From Polytrichum commune (lineage: Eukaryota > Streptophyta > Polytrichopsida > Polytrichales > Polytrichaceae), in the NCBI GenBank assembly GCA_950295325.1, contig OX485809.1, positions 25,992,144-26,056,143 on the forward strand: a stretch of DNA of 64,000 bases. Direction: 5' to 3'. The notes under the pieces were generated by a model. It worked only from the letters and a program-made list of their open reading frames with translations. It was not told the origin of the DNA and searched no databases. The position numbers and the translations under genes were made by a program. Shown here one piece after another: positions 1 to 11,239 of this stretch (position 1 is its first letter; each line of letters starts with the position of its first letter).

Positions 1-1
1 T

Positions 2-284
2 GCCCGTTGTTCCAAATGCGAGAAGTTGAAACGCCTTCGAGATGCACACACGATGGGGACAGAGTCCTATGCCGCACATCAAATGAACTATTTCAAGCAT
101 GTGAACATGCAAGAGGCACACCGTAATGATTACTACACAAATAGAGCTTTGTCCATCTCCAGGCCTTTGGAAGTCCTTACAATCATCCATGACAAAATGG
201 ACCATGCCAAAACAGCCTCACCATGTTTTGCAAATCGAATAAAAGCCACGGACGGCCTTTTTAAGCTTCCTGTTTCGGTTACAG
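2..284 (+). CDS. DUF7869-type putative transposase, copy 1, exon cut by window edge
   Basis: This is the 3' part of an upstream exon and its 5' end is off the window. The reading frame opens at base 2 with a C-x2-C pair (RCSKCEKL), part of a likely zinc-binding motif, and passes through the conserved IIHDKMDHAK block, which may supply a first acidic catalytic residue. The exon ends at 284 with an ACAG/GTGATT donor in phase 1 and joins the exon at 423. The same segment is found in copies 2, 3 and 4 in this window. Reading DUF7869 as an RNase-H-like transposase is an inference from its motifs and transposon context. Confidence 0.75.
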
Positions 285-312
285 GTGATTTTGATAACAA
301 TTGCATTGCATT

Positions 313-340
313 ACCTAAACACAAATTTGTGCGTTTAGGT
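313..340. repeat. Near-perfect palindrome inside the copy 1 intron
   Basis: Inside the 138-bp intron (285-422), ACCTAAAC-ACAAA is followed by TTTGTGC-GTTTAGGT. This makes an inverted repeat of about 13 bp per arm with a 2-base bulge. It resembles the position, but not the sequence, of the intron palindromes in the other elements. Only one copy is visible. Confidence 0.5.
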
Positions 341-422
341 TTGTACTTGGGGCCATACATGTACACCATGTGAATTTTTTGGTGTTATAGTTGAATATTA
401 AACCATTGGGTTGCCTTTGCAG

Positions 423-1909
423 GAATGATTGCACATGGGCATGGAGATGTCAAGTATGCTCATTATGCTCTTGATTTGTATCCGGGGGATTCAAACCACA
501 CGATAGGGTCATTTGCAAAGCTTTTACGTGATTTGGAGAAACCGCCGTCCTATTCATCAAGATTGCTATTTGAAAACTCGGGATCAACACCTCTATATGA
601 AGCGGTCTTGGATGGAAGAGATGTATGCGTGCACTCATTGCCGGAGCCACCAAGTGAAGATGTGATTGCCAAGAATTTGCCCCCAACTCTGCGTGTCCAA
701 TTGGACAATTGTGCGAAGAACAATAAAAGTAGATATGTTTTTGCATATTGGTCGTTGTTGGTTGCGAAAGGCATTTTCAAGGAGGTTTTTGTGTCCTTTC
801 TATTGGTAGGCCACACGCACGATGATATTGATGCGTCCTTTGGGCGGTGGAGCATGAAGTTGCGCGAGGAGGATTTTCCAACAATCCCATTGTTGATGAA
901 GTCGTACATGGATTTGGAGAACATTCCCGTCATCCCACATATGATTGAGGAGGTTCCAGACTTCAAGGCATTTATAGAACCGTATATTCGAAGCGGAGCT
1001 CACCGATTGATCGGGCATACGAAGGCACAACAATTTCGGTTCTACATGCGTGACGATGGTGTCCCCGCCATGCAATACAAGTTGTTGTGCACATCACAAG
1101 ACTGGAGCCCGCCGGAGGGTCTCCTTGTATGGCGTGTTGATGGGGAAGGAAGGACGATGTTGCCTGACGGAGAGCCTAAGCCTTGCAAACCAATACCCAT
1201 GAAGAATTTGGAGGACATTTGTAAAGGCATATCAGGCTTCATACAATATTGGGAGAGTTTGAGGGTAGCGGATGTTGGTGGATCGTGTTGGCTTCGTTAC
1301 GGAAGTTGGATACAATATTGGACACGTGTTCGTGGCGCTTTGGCAAACCTTCATGAAGATACACCCCTTACTTTAAGGCATGGGTTTTGGCCACAAACAC
1401 GTGTCAATGTACAAGCTTCGGAGGCTAGTCTTTTGGGAAATGGAGAGGTTCGAGAGGAGTTTGATGTGGACGACCATTACGTGGGGCCTGCTAGTAGTCG
1501 TCCGCCACCATCTTTCCGCATTGCAGTGGATTGTCATGAAGGTTATATGCTCATTTTGCGTCTTGGAGATGAGACATATGCAAAGCCAGTGTGGGTGGCA
1601 AGAGCTTTGTCCAAACCAAATTTTGTAACTTCCAGCCCTCATTTTCGACAAATACAAGTAGAGTACTACCGACCGACATCACGGAATGAAGATGTTGTTC
1701 GGCATTATACAGGCTGGGATACAAACCCTAACTTTCGGTGGAAGGTGGATTCTGAGCATGGTCCATCTTGGATAGATACAGATTCCATATTCATAGCATG
1801 GAAACCACGGAAAAATCATAGTGGATCGGTGTCCATCCCTCAAAAGTACATAACTTTTGCAAAAGACAACCTTGCTCGGATCGCAGAAGAAGCAACCCAC
1901 GTTAAATGA
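423..1909 (+). CDS. DUF7869-type putative transposase, copy 1, last exon
   Basis: The exon starts after a CTTTGCAG acceptor and stays open for about 494 codons to a TGA at 1907-1909. It begins GMIAHGHGDVKYAHY and contains the two most conserved blocks: VQLDNCAKNNKSRYVFAYW and FLLVGHTHDDIDASFGRW. These supply conserved Asp residues and a His-rich motif typical of DUF7869 proteins. With the Asp of HDKMD in the previous exon they could form a DDE/D-type active site, but this is not proven. The C-terminal 250 residues are conserved in all four copies but match no domain I know. No stop or frameshift is seen, in contrast to the close relative at 7479-8964. The likely role is transposition of the element ending at 2440. 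Confidence 0.8.
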
Positions 1910-2397
1910 GAAGTTGGTAGGATTGTGTTAGCATGATTATAGTGTAATATGTAATTCGACGAATATATATTACTCATATGTGTGCTCCTCAAACTTGGGG
2001 CAAAGTTTGGGTAGAACTTGCGAATGCTATATTGTTTGGGGTTGGATGAATATTCATTTACTATATTTCAATACAAATGTGAAGTTCATTTTTTTATTAA
2101 GTTTGGGACTAAATTGTCCATTGAAGAAAAATGCATTTATTGCATGCACTTTGTATGTTGCAATGTCTATATTTTATTGACCATGCTAATAATATAAACC
2201 ATTTTATATGTTTATTGGATGAAACTAGTTTGGAGTGCTCTACCCAAAGTGTTTTTGTTGATGAAGTTGGTGTTGAGTGCTCTACCATATGTGCTTATGT
2301 CCACACATAATAGATTTGGGATATTAGAACATATAATATATTTGAGATTGTTCGCAATATAGTTTCGGAACACGGAATGTTGTTTGATCCATATATT

Positions 2398-2440
2398 AAT
2401 TTGAGACTAGAGAAAGTCTCAATTTAACGAATATAGTGTT
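2398..2440 (-). repeat. Right terminal inverted repeat of the copy 1 element
   Basis: Read inward on the minus strand the terminus starts AACACTATATTCGTTAAATT and continues into GAGACTTT. It then forms a subterminal hairpin (TTGAGACT, 6-base loop, AGTCTCAA). The first 28 bp are identical to the ends at 6946 and 23756. Confidence 0.7.
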
Positions 2441-2638
2441 CAAAGTTTAAGCTCGTCCACGTCCAAAAACATTGAATTGAAAGGCGAAAAAATCTCAACC
2501 CGTCCCGAAACCGGTAATATCTATACAAGTTAAGTCTCCCTCAAGTTGGTACAAAATTAGGAAAAAAGAACAGAAAAAAACGAGGATGTCGACATGTGAC
2601 CACGGACATGTTAGGGACCTTGTGAAGAATCACCACTG

Positions 2639-2849
2639 CCCACGGGTGTTCACCCGTGGGACTCTCCACCTGGTGAGTGCAAAGGCCCACGGGTGTTCAC
2701 CCGTGGGCCTCTCCACCTTGTGGGTGCAAAAGCCCACGGGTGAACACCCGTGGGCACATTCAACCGGATGGGGGGAGAGGCCCACGGGTGTTCACCCGTG
2801 GGCCTCTCCACCTTGTGGGTGCAAAAGCCCACGGGTGTTCACCCGTGGG
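2639..2849. repeat. Array of five family A palindromes at 47-bp period
   Basis: Five 22-bp palindromes start at 2639, 2686, 2733, 2781 and 2828. Each has the arm CCCACGGGTG, a two-base centre (TT or AA) and the complementary arm CACCCGTGGG. Spacers are 25 bp (26 bp once), giving a period of 47 bp. The same family and period recur at 35319-35611 with unrelated spacers. Confidence 0.85.
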
Positions 2850-3278
2850 CACTTCAAATATCCACTTTCAGATAACCGCGTTCACACTAACAGAAAAATT
2901 GGGATTTATGTAATGGACACTCACCAGGGTTCTTTGGGGGGACCATGTCAAAATTCTTTCAATACGAATGTGGTTTCCTGCACAAAACAAAACACAAGAG
3001 CATTTGTTTCAAACTATGCCTACATGTGCAATACATTCATACTCTCAAACATCTCAATAGGTAAATTCTGCCCTCACATTCTTCTTGCATTCTGGTCTCA
3101 CATTTTTATGAACATAACCTCTTGTCATTCATCTTGCATTCTGATTTGAGCATTTTTCTCACATTTCAATCAACTCTTCACACCCAAGCATCACACAACT
3201 CACATGCAAATCTCTAGTATTTCTGGGTTTGAAATTCTTCAAGCAATTCAAACCCTAGTGCACCAGAAATTTGAAATG

Positions 3279-3370
3279 CAAGCAAGAGGAAGAATGCAAG
3301 CAAGAGGAAGAATGCATGCAAGAGGAGGAATGCATGCAAGAGGAAGAATGCAAGCAAGAGGAAGAATGAA
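3279..3370 (+). repeat. 18-bp minisatellite
   Basis: About five to six units of CAAGCAAGAGGAAGAATG occur in tandem with minor variation (CATGCAAGAGGAGGAATG). The short frames across it are repeat-derived and not credible as a gene. Confidence 0.7.
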
Positions 3371-3639
3371 ATTGAAAGAGAAAGCAAAAGAATGAAAGAG
3401 AGTGCAAAACATTGAAAGAGTTCAGAAACTTACAAGCTTGTGGGTTCTCAATTCTTCATGATTGGAACTTCCCTCCACTTGCTTCAAGGTCGCCTTCCTC
3501 TTCTCCACATCTCACCTCTACCACATGCTGGATTGAGCAAGAAACAACTATGCTCACCAAGAAACTATCACATATTCCAAGAAAATGCACACTGAATCTA
3601 TTCCAGGGTTTTCTTGAGAAGAGAATCAAGACAAGGAGT

Positions 3640-3815
3640 ACAATAATTGAATGAAGAGAAGAGAATGAAGAGAATGAAGAGAAGCAAAGCAAGTTCAGAA
3701 TTGTGGGAGAAGAGTTTTGCAAGAGCATTCCAGAAAAGTTGAGAGTGGTGAAGGAAAGAGAGAAAGAATTGGGAGAGGAGAATGAGAGAGAGGGAGAGAG
3801 AGGGAGAGAGAGGGT
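3640..3815 (-). other. Purine-rich block, possible CT-rich leader on the minus strand
   Basis: The + strand is almost pure A/G here (GAGAGAGGGAGAGAG units near 3780-3812), so the minus strand is CT-rich. Both ParB-like genes in the window have a CT-rich block 1-2 kb before their start codon. This one could therefore be the leader of a minus-strand gene whose A palindromes lie at 2639-2849 and whose body has been lost. This is inference from layout only. Confidence 0.3.
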
Positions 3816-4027
3816 GCGAAATGTTGCCATAATGACGAGCGGGTGGAAGTCGCATGACACATAATGCCTCATTAGTACGAAGGGACATGATGGAGGAAAT
3901 CTCGGGACGCGAAGAGATATGCGATTTGGCGGCTAAAGTACGTTTTGAGGAGGGATGGGCGGTATGATGGTATTAGGACGTAGCGATAAAAAATTATTGG
4001 TACTTTGTAAGGTTCGCCCTATTGGTA

Positions 4028-4240
4028 TGATAATTATTAGTACTTAGTAAGATATCTAAGTATTAGTGAGATAATTATTAGTACTTAGTAAGATATCTAA
4101 GTATTAGTAAGACAATTATTAGTAATTAGTAAGATAACTGCATATTAGTAAGATAATTATCAGTACTTAGTAAGATAACTCATATTAGTAAGTTCATTAT
4201 TAGTACTTATTAAGATAACTCATATTAGTATGATTGATAT
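4028..4240 (+). repeat. 41-bp AT-rich minisatellite
   Basis: The motif AGTACTTAG recurs at 4039, 4080, (AGTAATTAG) 4121, 4162 and 4202, a period of 40-41 bp. From about 4290 to 4480 it passes into a looser repeat based on TAATAGTGA. Confidence 0.7.
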
Positions 4241-4499
4241 TATTTTTATTGTTAGTAAATTGTCATATTCACTCTATTGTTAATATTAGTAATATTAGTA
4301 AAAATGATTTATAGTGATTAATAGTAATTACCAGTAATAGTAACTAATAGTAACTAATAGTGACTAGTAGTGAATAATAGTGAATGCTAGTGCTTCATAG
4401 GTCATTATAGTCATTAATAATGTTTAATAGTGATTAATAATTATGAATTACTAATGGCTGACTAGTAGTGATTTATAGTAATAATAATAATCACTTTCA

Positions 4500-6140
4500 A
4501 TCGATAAATGGTAATAGTATTGATAATGCTTAAAATAGGTTCATATTATAACATAGATTCCATACTTTAACATTCTAGTCTGTAACATAGATTCCTATTA
4601 TAACATACCAAAGTCAATTGCACATTCTCATAATATGCGTGTAAGATGCTCAATCGCGCTTGACATCAAGCATAGCTATGATTTCCAATTCCTTATTGAT
4701 GAAGTCGTGAGCATCCATAATAGGCCCACTTTCACCATAGCCCATGAACTCAAGTTCGATTGTTCTCTTGTTTTCTCTTGGACTATGAACCATTAGAGTT
4801 CCAAGAATTCAAAATTTTAAATATAACATATATTATGGCAACGAAAATAATGGCATGACATAAGAAGCGGCCATGGATACTTATAAAGCATCAAAGTTGC
4901 TGGCCATTAGAAATCATCACACATAATACTTGCCGCGCATAATGGGTACATGCCCACCTCCCATACCCAATAAACCCTACTGGATAGGTAAATACTACTA
5001 GGAATGAACATAAATCGTTTAACATAAAAAAAAAAATTAGGCAATTTTAGCATAAATCTCTTTGTGGCTTTGCCCTCACCCCCATGCATTGAGAATCACT
5101 TCATAACTTGGTTTTAAAGTCATTCTCCTAGCGTTTATTCTTGTAATTGTATCTTAAGTTATATTATTACTAGATTCATTATGTGCTCTTCATTGGCTAA
5201 GATTTTTGACGTTCATAGTCGACATCTAATATGAACACACATGCTTGCGATAACACAAATTCAAGAATGACCTTCTCAAAGGCACTAGAGTTATCATTTA
5301 TCCCACTCAAAGTTTTGGGTGGGGGTTGGTTGTTTTGCATGCAACACATATGGACTTAGCCAAAATTAGCGGTCAACTAAAGAGAAAGGACTTTGGAAAC
5401 TAACATATTGAAGTACAAGGTGATATGCAAGGCCGCGGGAGACATCGGAATCGAAATCATATTGAGAGGATGACAAAGGAGGTGGCCAACGAGTGGGCCA
5501 CATCAAGCACCACATGAATCTCGAGCAATATTGAGATTGCATCTCCATAACCATACCTCATCGATTAAAGGGAATTCTAAATGATGGCATAAGATTTACG
5601 GAAATGAGAACTTGAATAGGAAATGGGTCAAACACTTCAATGAATGAATTCATGTAAATCATGTGTACTCTATGAATTGAATGGTTTGTGGAATCTCGTA
5701 AAGATACTTTAGCGAGGAGTAGGTTAGGAATACATAAAGTCTTGAGACTCTTTCAAATTGAAATATTGAAATATAATTGAATAGAGGAAGAATAATACGT
5801 AGGTCATTCAATCCATGAAAGAGATAAAAATAACTCCATAAGTTATTAGAGATGAGAATGATTTACATGCATGAACACTTAGCTTTGACATTAATGTCTT
5901 AGGGACTCGGGGGGGGGGGGGGGCACTGGCGAAAAACGTAGGAACTACGTGCGATAAAATATAGGGTCTTGTATAAAAATTTGGCGTAAAATTTGTAAAA
6001 TTATTAGATGTAGTATAGGGTGCTTTGGGATTGTGAAACATGATTATATGTAATATAGCATTTGACAAAACATGATTAAATTACCTAAGTGGTACATATA
6101 AAATAGCATGGACAAAAAGCGATAGTTTCAAAAATTAAAT
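4500..6140. other. AT-rich stretch without recognisable genes
   Basis: I see no credible coding region. A G-run (CTCGGGG... near 5888-5922) starts a sequence resembling the ends of the foldback elements at 32144-34475, so part of this stretch may be a decayed mobile repeat. Confidence 0.4.
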
Positions 6141-6143
6141 ACT

Positions 6144-6483
6144 TTGCCACCAAAATATGGCATGTTCTATATAGGAAGGGTTCAAAAGATAAGGGTGAAG
6201 GTTGGTACTAAGTGGGGCAATTGTTGGCAACCCATTGACTTGATGAAACGTGCAGTCCAGAACGGAAATAGAGAGACGCTCTTCCCAACTACTATGGCTT
6301 ACCTCCATTGGTTAAAAAAACAGCTGGGTCTCAACAAATATAAGTATGTTGAGAGTGATTGTGTGTGGGTTGATGTGGATGCTATTCTCTCAACAGTGTC
6401 TCTAGTAACAATGAATCAACTAGCAAAATCTACACCTTAGATGAGGTAGATGCAAACTCATTGAGTGAGTTCATTTCAAATAA
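6144..6483 (+). pseudogene. Frameshifted fragment of an unrecognised gene family
   Basis: The frame contains GRVQKIRVKVGTKWGNCWQP followed by IDLM and ends early at 6440. A +1 change of frame near 6425 continues as SKIYTLDEVDANSLSEF to a stop at about 6483. The fragment matches the frame at 25248-25520, which has RDPIDLM, then a Y-D-L-T-D block, then SNVYELHPGDEKVFNDF in the same order. Two dispersed fragments of one family in non-genic DNA point to a gene piece carried by mobile repeats. I do not recognise the family and assign no function. Confidence 0.45.
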
Positions 6484-6945
6484 AAAATAAAACCTGCTAA
6501 ATTTGTACTATCTCACACATGTGGAGATATAATTTGGAGAAAGGGCTGAATGATCATTAGTATACCTTGAAATCTGTAGTAGCCATTTCAGTTCGATTAC
6601 CCTCATATCTCCCACATGTGTAAATGGTAGCCTAGCTAGTTTAGGTGGATTTTGCTTGCATGGCGTGGGATTTTCTACCAATGTGTAGGATTGGAAGATC
6701 AAGGCATCAATTGTAGGGCTTCTGCAAACCTTGTAAATGTGACTTTGAGACACATGTGGCTGGCCTGTTCTTTAAGACCTCAAGGTTTCTAACTGTGTTA
6801 TCCAACACAACTTTCATTCGTTGGCTCGTGTTGCTTAATGACATGTAATTGCAATCTTTTGTTGTTATTGTTTAGTGTTTTGCTTTGCCCGGACTTCAGT
6901 GTGACCCTGAACCCTAAACCCTAGTAAATGTTTGTTTCTCTTACT
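6484..6945. other. Non-coding stretch left of element B
   Basis: I see no gene here. A short telomere-like run (ACCCTAAACCCTAG) lies at about 6910-6923, just outside the left end of element B. Confidence 0.4.
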
Positions 6946-6984
6946 AACACTATATTCGTTAAATTGAGACTTTCTCTAGTCTCA
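6946..6984 (+). repeat. Left terminal inverted repeat of element B
   Basis: The sequence starts AACACTATATTCGTTAAATT, runs on through GAGACTTT, and then folds as a subterminal hairpin (GAGACT with AGTCTC). Bases 6946-6973 are the exact reverse complement of 23729-23756. Confidence 0.75.
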
Positions 6985-7478
6985 AATTAATATATGGATC
7001 AAACAACATGAAGATGCCTGAAACTATATTGTCAACAATCTCAAATATATTAAATGTTCTAATATCCCACACCTATGATGTGCGGACATAAGCACATATG
7101 GTAGAGCACTCAACACCAATTTCATCAACAAAAACACATTGGGTAGAGCACTCCAAACAAGTTTCACCCAAAAATATATATATAATGATTTCTATTATTA
7201 GCATGCTCCATAGAATATAGACATTGCAACATACAAAGTGCATGTAATAAATGCATATTTTTTCAATGGACAATTTAGTCCCAAACTTAATAAAAAAATG
7301 AACTTCACATTTGTATTGAAATATAGTAAATGGATATTCATCCAACTCCAAAACAATATAGTATTCGTAAGTTCTACCCAAACTCTGCCCTAATTTTGAA
7401 GAGCACACATATGAGTAATATATGTTCGTAGAATTACTGTTTACACTATAATCATGCTAACACAATCCTACCAACTTC

Positions 7479-8964
7479 TCATTCAACGTGGGTTGCTTCT
7501 TCTGCGATCCGAGCAAGGTTGTCTTTTGCAAAAGTTATGTACTTTTGAGGGATGGACACTGATCCACTATGATTTTTCCGTGGTTTCCATGCTATGAATA
7601 TGGAATCTGTATCTACCCAAGATGGACCGTGCTCAGAATCCACCTTCCACCGAAAGTTAGGGTTTGTATCCCAGCCTGTATAATGCCGAATCACATCTTC
7701 ATTCCTTCCGTCGGTCGGTAGTACTCCACTTGTATTTGTCGAAAATGAGGGCTGGAAGTTACAAAATTGGGATTGGACAAAGCTCTTGCCACCCACACTG
7801 GCTTCGCATATGTCTCGTCTCCAGGACGCAAAATGAGCATATATCCTTCATGACAATCCACTGCAATGCGGAAAGATGGTGGCGGACGACTACTAGCAGG
7901 CCCCACGTAATGGTCGTCCACATCAAACTCCTCTCGAACCTCTCCATTTCCCAAAAGACTAGCCTCTGAAGCTTGTACATCGACTCGTGTTTGTGGCCAA
8001 AATCCATGCCTCAAAATATGAGGGCTATCTTGGTGGAGGTCTACCAAGGCGGCACGAACACGTGTCCAATAATGTATCCAACTCCCATAACGATGCCAAC
8101 ATGATCCGCCAACATCCGCTATCTTCAAACTCTCCCAATATTGTATGAAGCCTGATATACCTTTCAAAATATCCTCCAAATTCTTCATGGCTATTGGCTT
8201 ACAAGGGCTAGGCTCCCCATCCGGTAACATGGTCTTCCCATCCGCATCCACGCGCCACACAAGAAGACCCTCCAGCGGGCTCCAGTCTTGTGTCGTGCAC
8301 AACAACTTGTATTGCATGGCCGGGACACCATCGTCACGCATGTAGAACCGGAATTGTTGTGCCTTCGTATGCCCGATCAATCAGTGAGCTCCACTTCGAA
8401 TATAAGGTTCTATAAATGCCTTGAAGTCTGGCACCTCCTCAATCATATGGGGGATGACGGGAACGTTCTCCAAATCCATGTACGACTTCATCAATAATGG
8501 GATTGTAGGAAAATCCTCCTCCCGCAACTTCATGCTCCACCGCCCAAAAGATGCATCAATATCATCGTGCGTGTGGCCTACCAATAGGAAGGACACAAAA
8601 ACCTCCTTGAAAATGCCTTTCGCAACCAACAACGACCAATATGCAAATACATATCTGCTTTTATTGTCCTTGGCACAATTGTCCAATTGGACACGCAAAG
8701 TTGGAGGCAACTTCTTGGCAATCACGGGTTCATTGGGTGGCTCGGGCAACGAATGCAAGCATACATCTTTTCCATCCAACACCGCTTCATATAAAGGTGT
8801 TGAACCCGTGTTCTCAAATAACAATCCTGAAGAATAGGCTGGTGGTTTCTCTAAATCACGTAAAAGCCTTGCAAATGATCCTATCGTGTGGTTTGAATCC
8901 GCTGGATACAAATCAAGAGCATAATAAGCAAACTTGACATCACCGTGTCCATGTGCAATCATTC
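7479..8964 (-). pseudogene. DUF7869-type putative transposase, copy 2, last exon, broken
   Basis: This exon closely matches the copy 1 last exon and keeps LDNCAKDNKSRYVFAYW and GHTHDDIDASFGRW. It has two lesions. A CGA-to-TGA nonsense codon at 8381-8383 interrupts the SGAH-R-LIGHTKAQQF block. A 1-base deletion near 7702-7712 shifts the frame after EYYRPT, and the tail RNEDVIRHYTGWDTN continues in another frame to a stop at 7479. The exon starts after a TTGCAG acceptor and joins 9099-10542 in phase 1. It is the putative transposase of element B, now probably inactive. Confidence 0.8.
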
Positions 8965-9098
8965 CTGCAATGCCAACCCAACGTGATTAGCATCTATGTA
9001 TGAATAAACCATTATGAAGGAATCCATGTTCTCCAGTACATCACGGAATAAAAAACCACAACATTTAGGGTATGTCATGACATTGTTTCGAAGTTCAC

Positions 9099-10542
9099 CT
9101 GTAACCGATACAGGCAACTTAAAAAACCCATCCGTGGCCTTGATTCGATTTGCAAAACATGGGGAGGTTGTTTTGGCATGGTCCATTTTGTCATGGATGA
9201 CCGTAAGAACCTCCAAGGGCCTGGAGATGGACAAAGCTCTATTTGTGTAGTAATCATTACGGTGTGCCTCTTGCATGTTTACGTGCTTGAAATAGTTCAA
9301 TTGATGCGCTGCATATGACTCGGTACCCATCGTGTGTGCATCCCGGAGGCGCTTCAACTTCTCGCAATTAGAGCACCTGGCAAATTTGTCCCCTCGTCTT
9401 TTTGTAATGTATTCGCTAAAGTTTTGTTTCTTGATTGCACTTAATTTTGACAATGAAATTGGCTCCAACCCAATCTTCTCGCCAACTGCATTAACGTCCA
9501 ACAATATGTCTTTCCATTTTGTGCCTGTGGGAAGAACTTTCTCCACAACCTTTTCACCAGTTGTGAGTGTGCGTGTTTTGTGCGGCATTGCATCAGCAAG
9601 GGGGACAATGATGGTTGCTAGAGTTGCCGTTGCTTGCCTTGTTGCTTCCCTAGGTTTCTTTAAACCCACGTTCCCATGGTGACGGGACCGGCGGCCTTCC
9701 TTGGCATAAGCAGCTTGTCTATAGAAGTCCGCCTTCGACACACCGTAAATGGTGTACCATGCCTTACAACACACGTCTATGCTTTCAATGGTGATTACCT
9801 TGCGACCCGTCCCATTCACATGTATTGCCCTATGGACATCAAGTTTTTTTGTGGATCTTAGACGAAAATCTCCAAGCCACATTTCTTCACGGATGGCCTT
9901 CAATTTATCCCTTGGAAACAATTGGCAACAACAATGCACACAACAATCCTTTGTGGCAACTTCTCTTATGGACTCCTCCCCAAGCAGCCTTTGACGTTTA
10001 CAATCAGTTGCAGATGGAGAAGGACGTGCCACAGTATCGTACTTTCTTTGACCCTTGCGTGGCCGCATGTTTGATTGCATTTCCTTTTCGAGTTGCATGT
10101 GTCGTTGCTCATGTTCATGCAAGCTAACTCCATCAGTCGTGACATTCCTCAATGGCCACCTGCGGAGGGAGAACCTATGAGTGGGATCCACCTCAGAAGG
10201 AACGAGTGACTCCAATATGACAATCCCAACGTCCTCGGTGCCAAGCGGATTTTGATCAATGCAATCTTGTGGATGGGTGTTACGACAGATACCCTCCGCC
10301 ACAACAACCCCATTGTCATTAAGAAGTAACACATCCAAATTCACCCATGAAGCTCTTGAAAGCACGGCACACTCTGGAATGGGACAGTCCGGTACGGAAC
10401 GCGAAGGTATATCGAAATGCTCTTCATCTGAACTCTCATCCATAGTAGCCTCCCCGACAATGTCTAGCTCTTCCTCAGATGCAGATGGCCAAGTGGCCAT
10501 GTCTTCTCCAGACGAATACCCTCTTCCAGTATACCCATCCAT
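9099..10542 (-). pseudogene. DUF7869-type putative transposase, copy 2, first coding exon
   Basis: The exon itself is open, but its gene is broken downstream. I start at the ATG at 10542 (MDGYTGRGYSS), which follows a possible TGTGTGTAG acceptor just as the copy 4 start follows CTCTTGTAG; an in-frame ATG at about 10560 is an alternative. In order it encodes an acidic N-terminus, a VNLDVLLLNDNG block, a basic linker, a Cys-rich motif (KDCCVHCCCQLFP), a second Cys block (DVCCKAWY), the DAMPHKTRTL segment, a C-x2-C pair (CSNCEKL) and IHDKMDHAK. The Cys motifs probably bind zinc and DNA. The donor is ACAG/GTGAAC at 9098. Confidence 0.75.
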
Positions 10543-10734
10543 TTTGCCTACACACATGAACATGGAACCTTGTAAAGAATTGACAAAAGCTATAGGGTCC
10601 AATAGAAAAACACAGAAACCTTATCATAACACATGTTGTATGAATATTATATCGATGGGTTCCAAAAAGATGGAGCGCACAACAGTTTATTCAGGATCCG
10701 TCTATGCACATCCCCATTGTGTGCATGAGGGTGG

Positions 10735-11236
10735 GTTTGGGTCGAGCAACCCAAACCTCGTGACAGGATGGGCCTGCTAATCCAGGCCCAACCCCTGACA
10801 GGGGTGGGTTTGGGTCGCTCGCCCCAAACCTCACAATGGAGGTGTGTTTGGGTCGTGCGACCCAAACCTCATGACAGGATGGGCCTGGCAATCCAGGCCC
10901 AGCGCGTGATAGCGGTGGGTTTGGGTCGCTCGACCCAAACCTCATAATGGAGGTGGGTTTGGGTCGAGCGACCCAAACCTCGTGACAGGATGGGCCTGCT
11001 AATCCAGGCCCAACCCGTGACAGGGGTGGGTTTGGGTCGCTCGACCCAAACCTCACAATGGAGGTGTGTTTGGGTCGAGCGACCCAAACCTCGTTACAGG
11101 ATGGGCTTGCTAATCCAGGCCCAACCCGTGAGAGGGGGTGGGTTTGGGTCGAGCGACCCAAACCTCGTGACAGGATGGGCTTGCTAATCCAGGCCCAGCC
11201 TGTGATAGGGGTGGGTTTGGGTCGAGCGACCCAAAC
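10735..11236. repeat. Higher-order array of nine family B palindromes
   Basis: Palindromes with arms GTTTGGGTCG and CGACCCAAAC around a 2-base centre start at 10735, 10808, 10846, 10919, 10957, 11030, 11068, 11142 and 11215. Spacings alternate 73 and 38 bp (111-bp super-unit), except for the last two (74 and 73). The long spacer holds a second inverted repeat, TGGGCCTG and CAGGCCCA. The array lies just upstream of the minus-strand copy 2 gene, in the divergent spacer of element B. Confidence 0.85.
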
Positions 11237-11239
11237 ATT

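Larger units (their letters stand above)
1..2440 (+). mobile_element. Right part of a DUF7869-type DNA transposon (copy 1)
   Basis: The element runs in from the left edge and ends at 2440 with the terminus whose reverse complement begins AACACTATATTCGTT. It carries the last part of a DUF7869-type gene followed by a 530-bp AT-rich tail. The terminus is identical over 28 bp to both ends of the element at 6946-23756, and coding and tail sequence match that element's left arm in inverted orientation. The left end lies outside the window, so completeness and flanking duplication cannot be judged. Confidence 0.7.

Noticed and set aside
2639..2849. CRISPR-like array
   Set aside because: The period is regular and spacers are 25 bp, but spacers are near-identical to one another, the repeat is a perfect palindrome and the genome is eukaryotic.
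2586..3149. 187-codon frame across the A palindrome array
   Set aside because: The peptide is a translation of the 47-bp repeat, with similar frames on both strands. It has no domain and no splice support.
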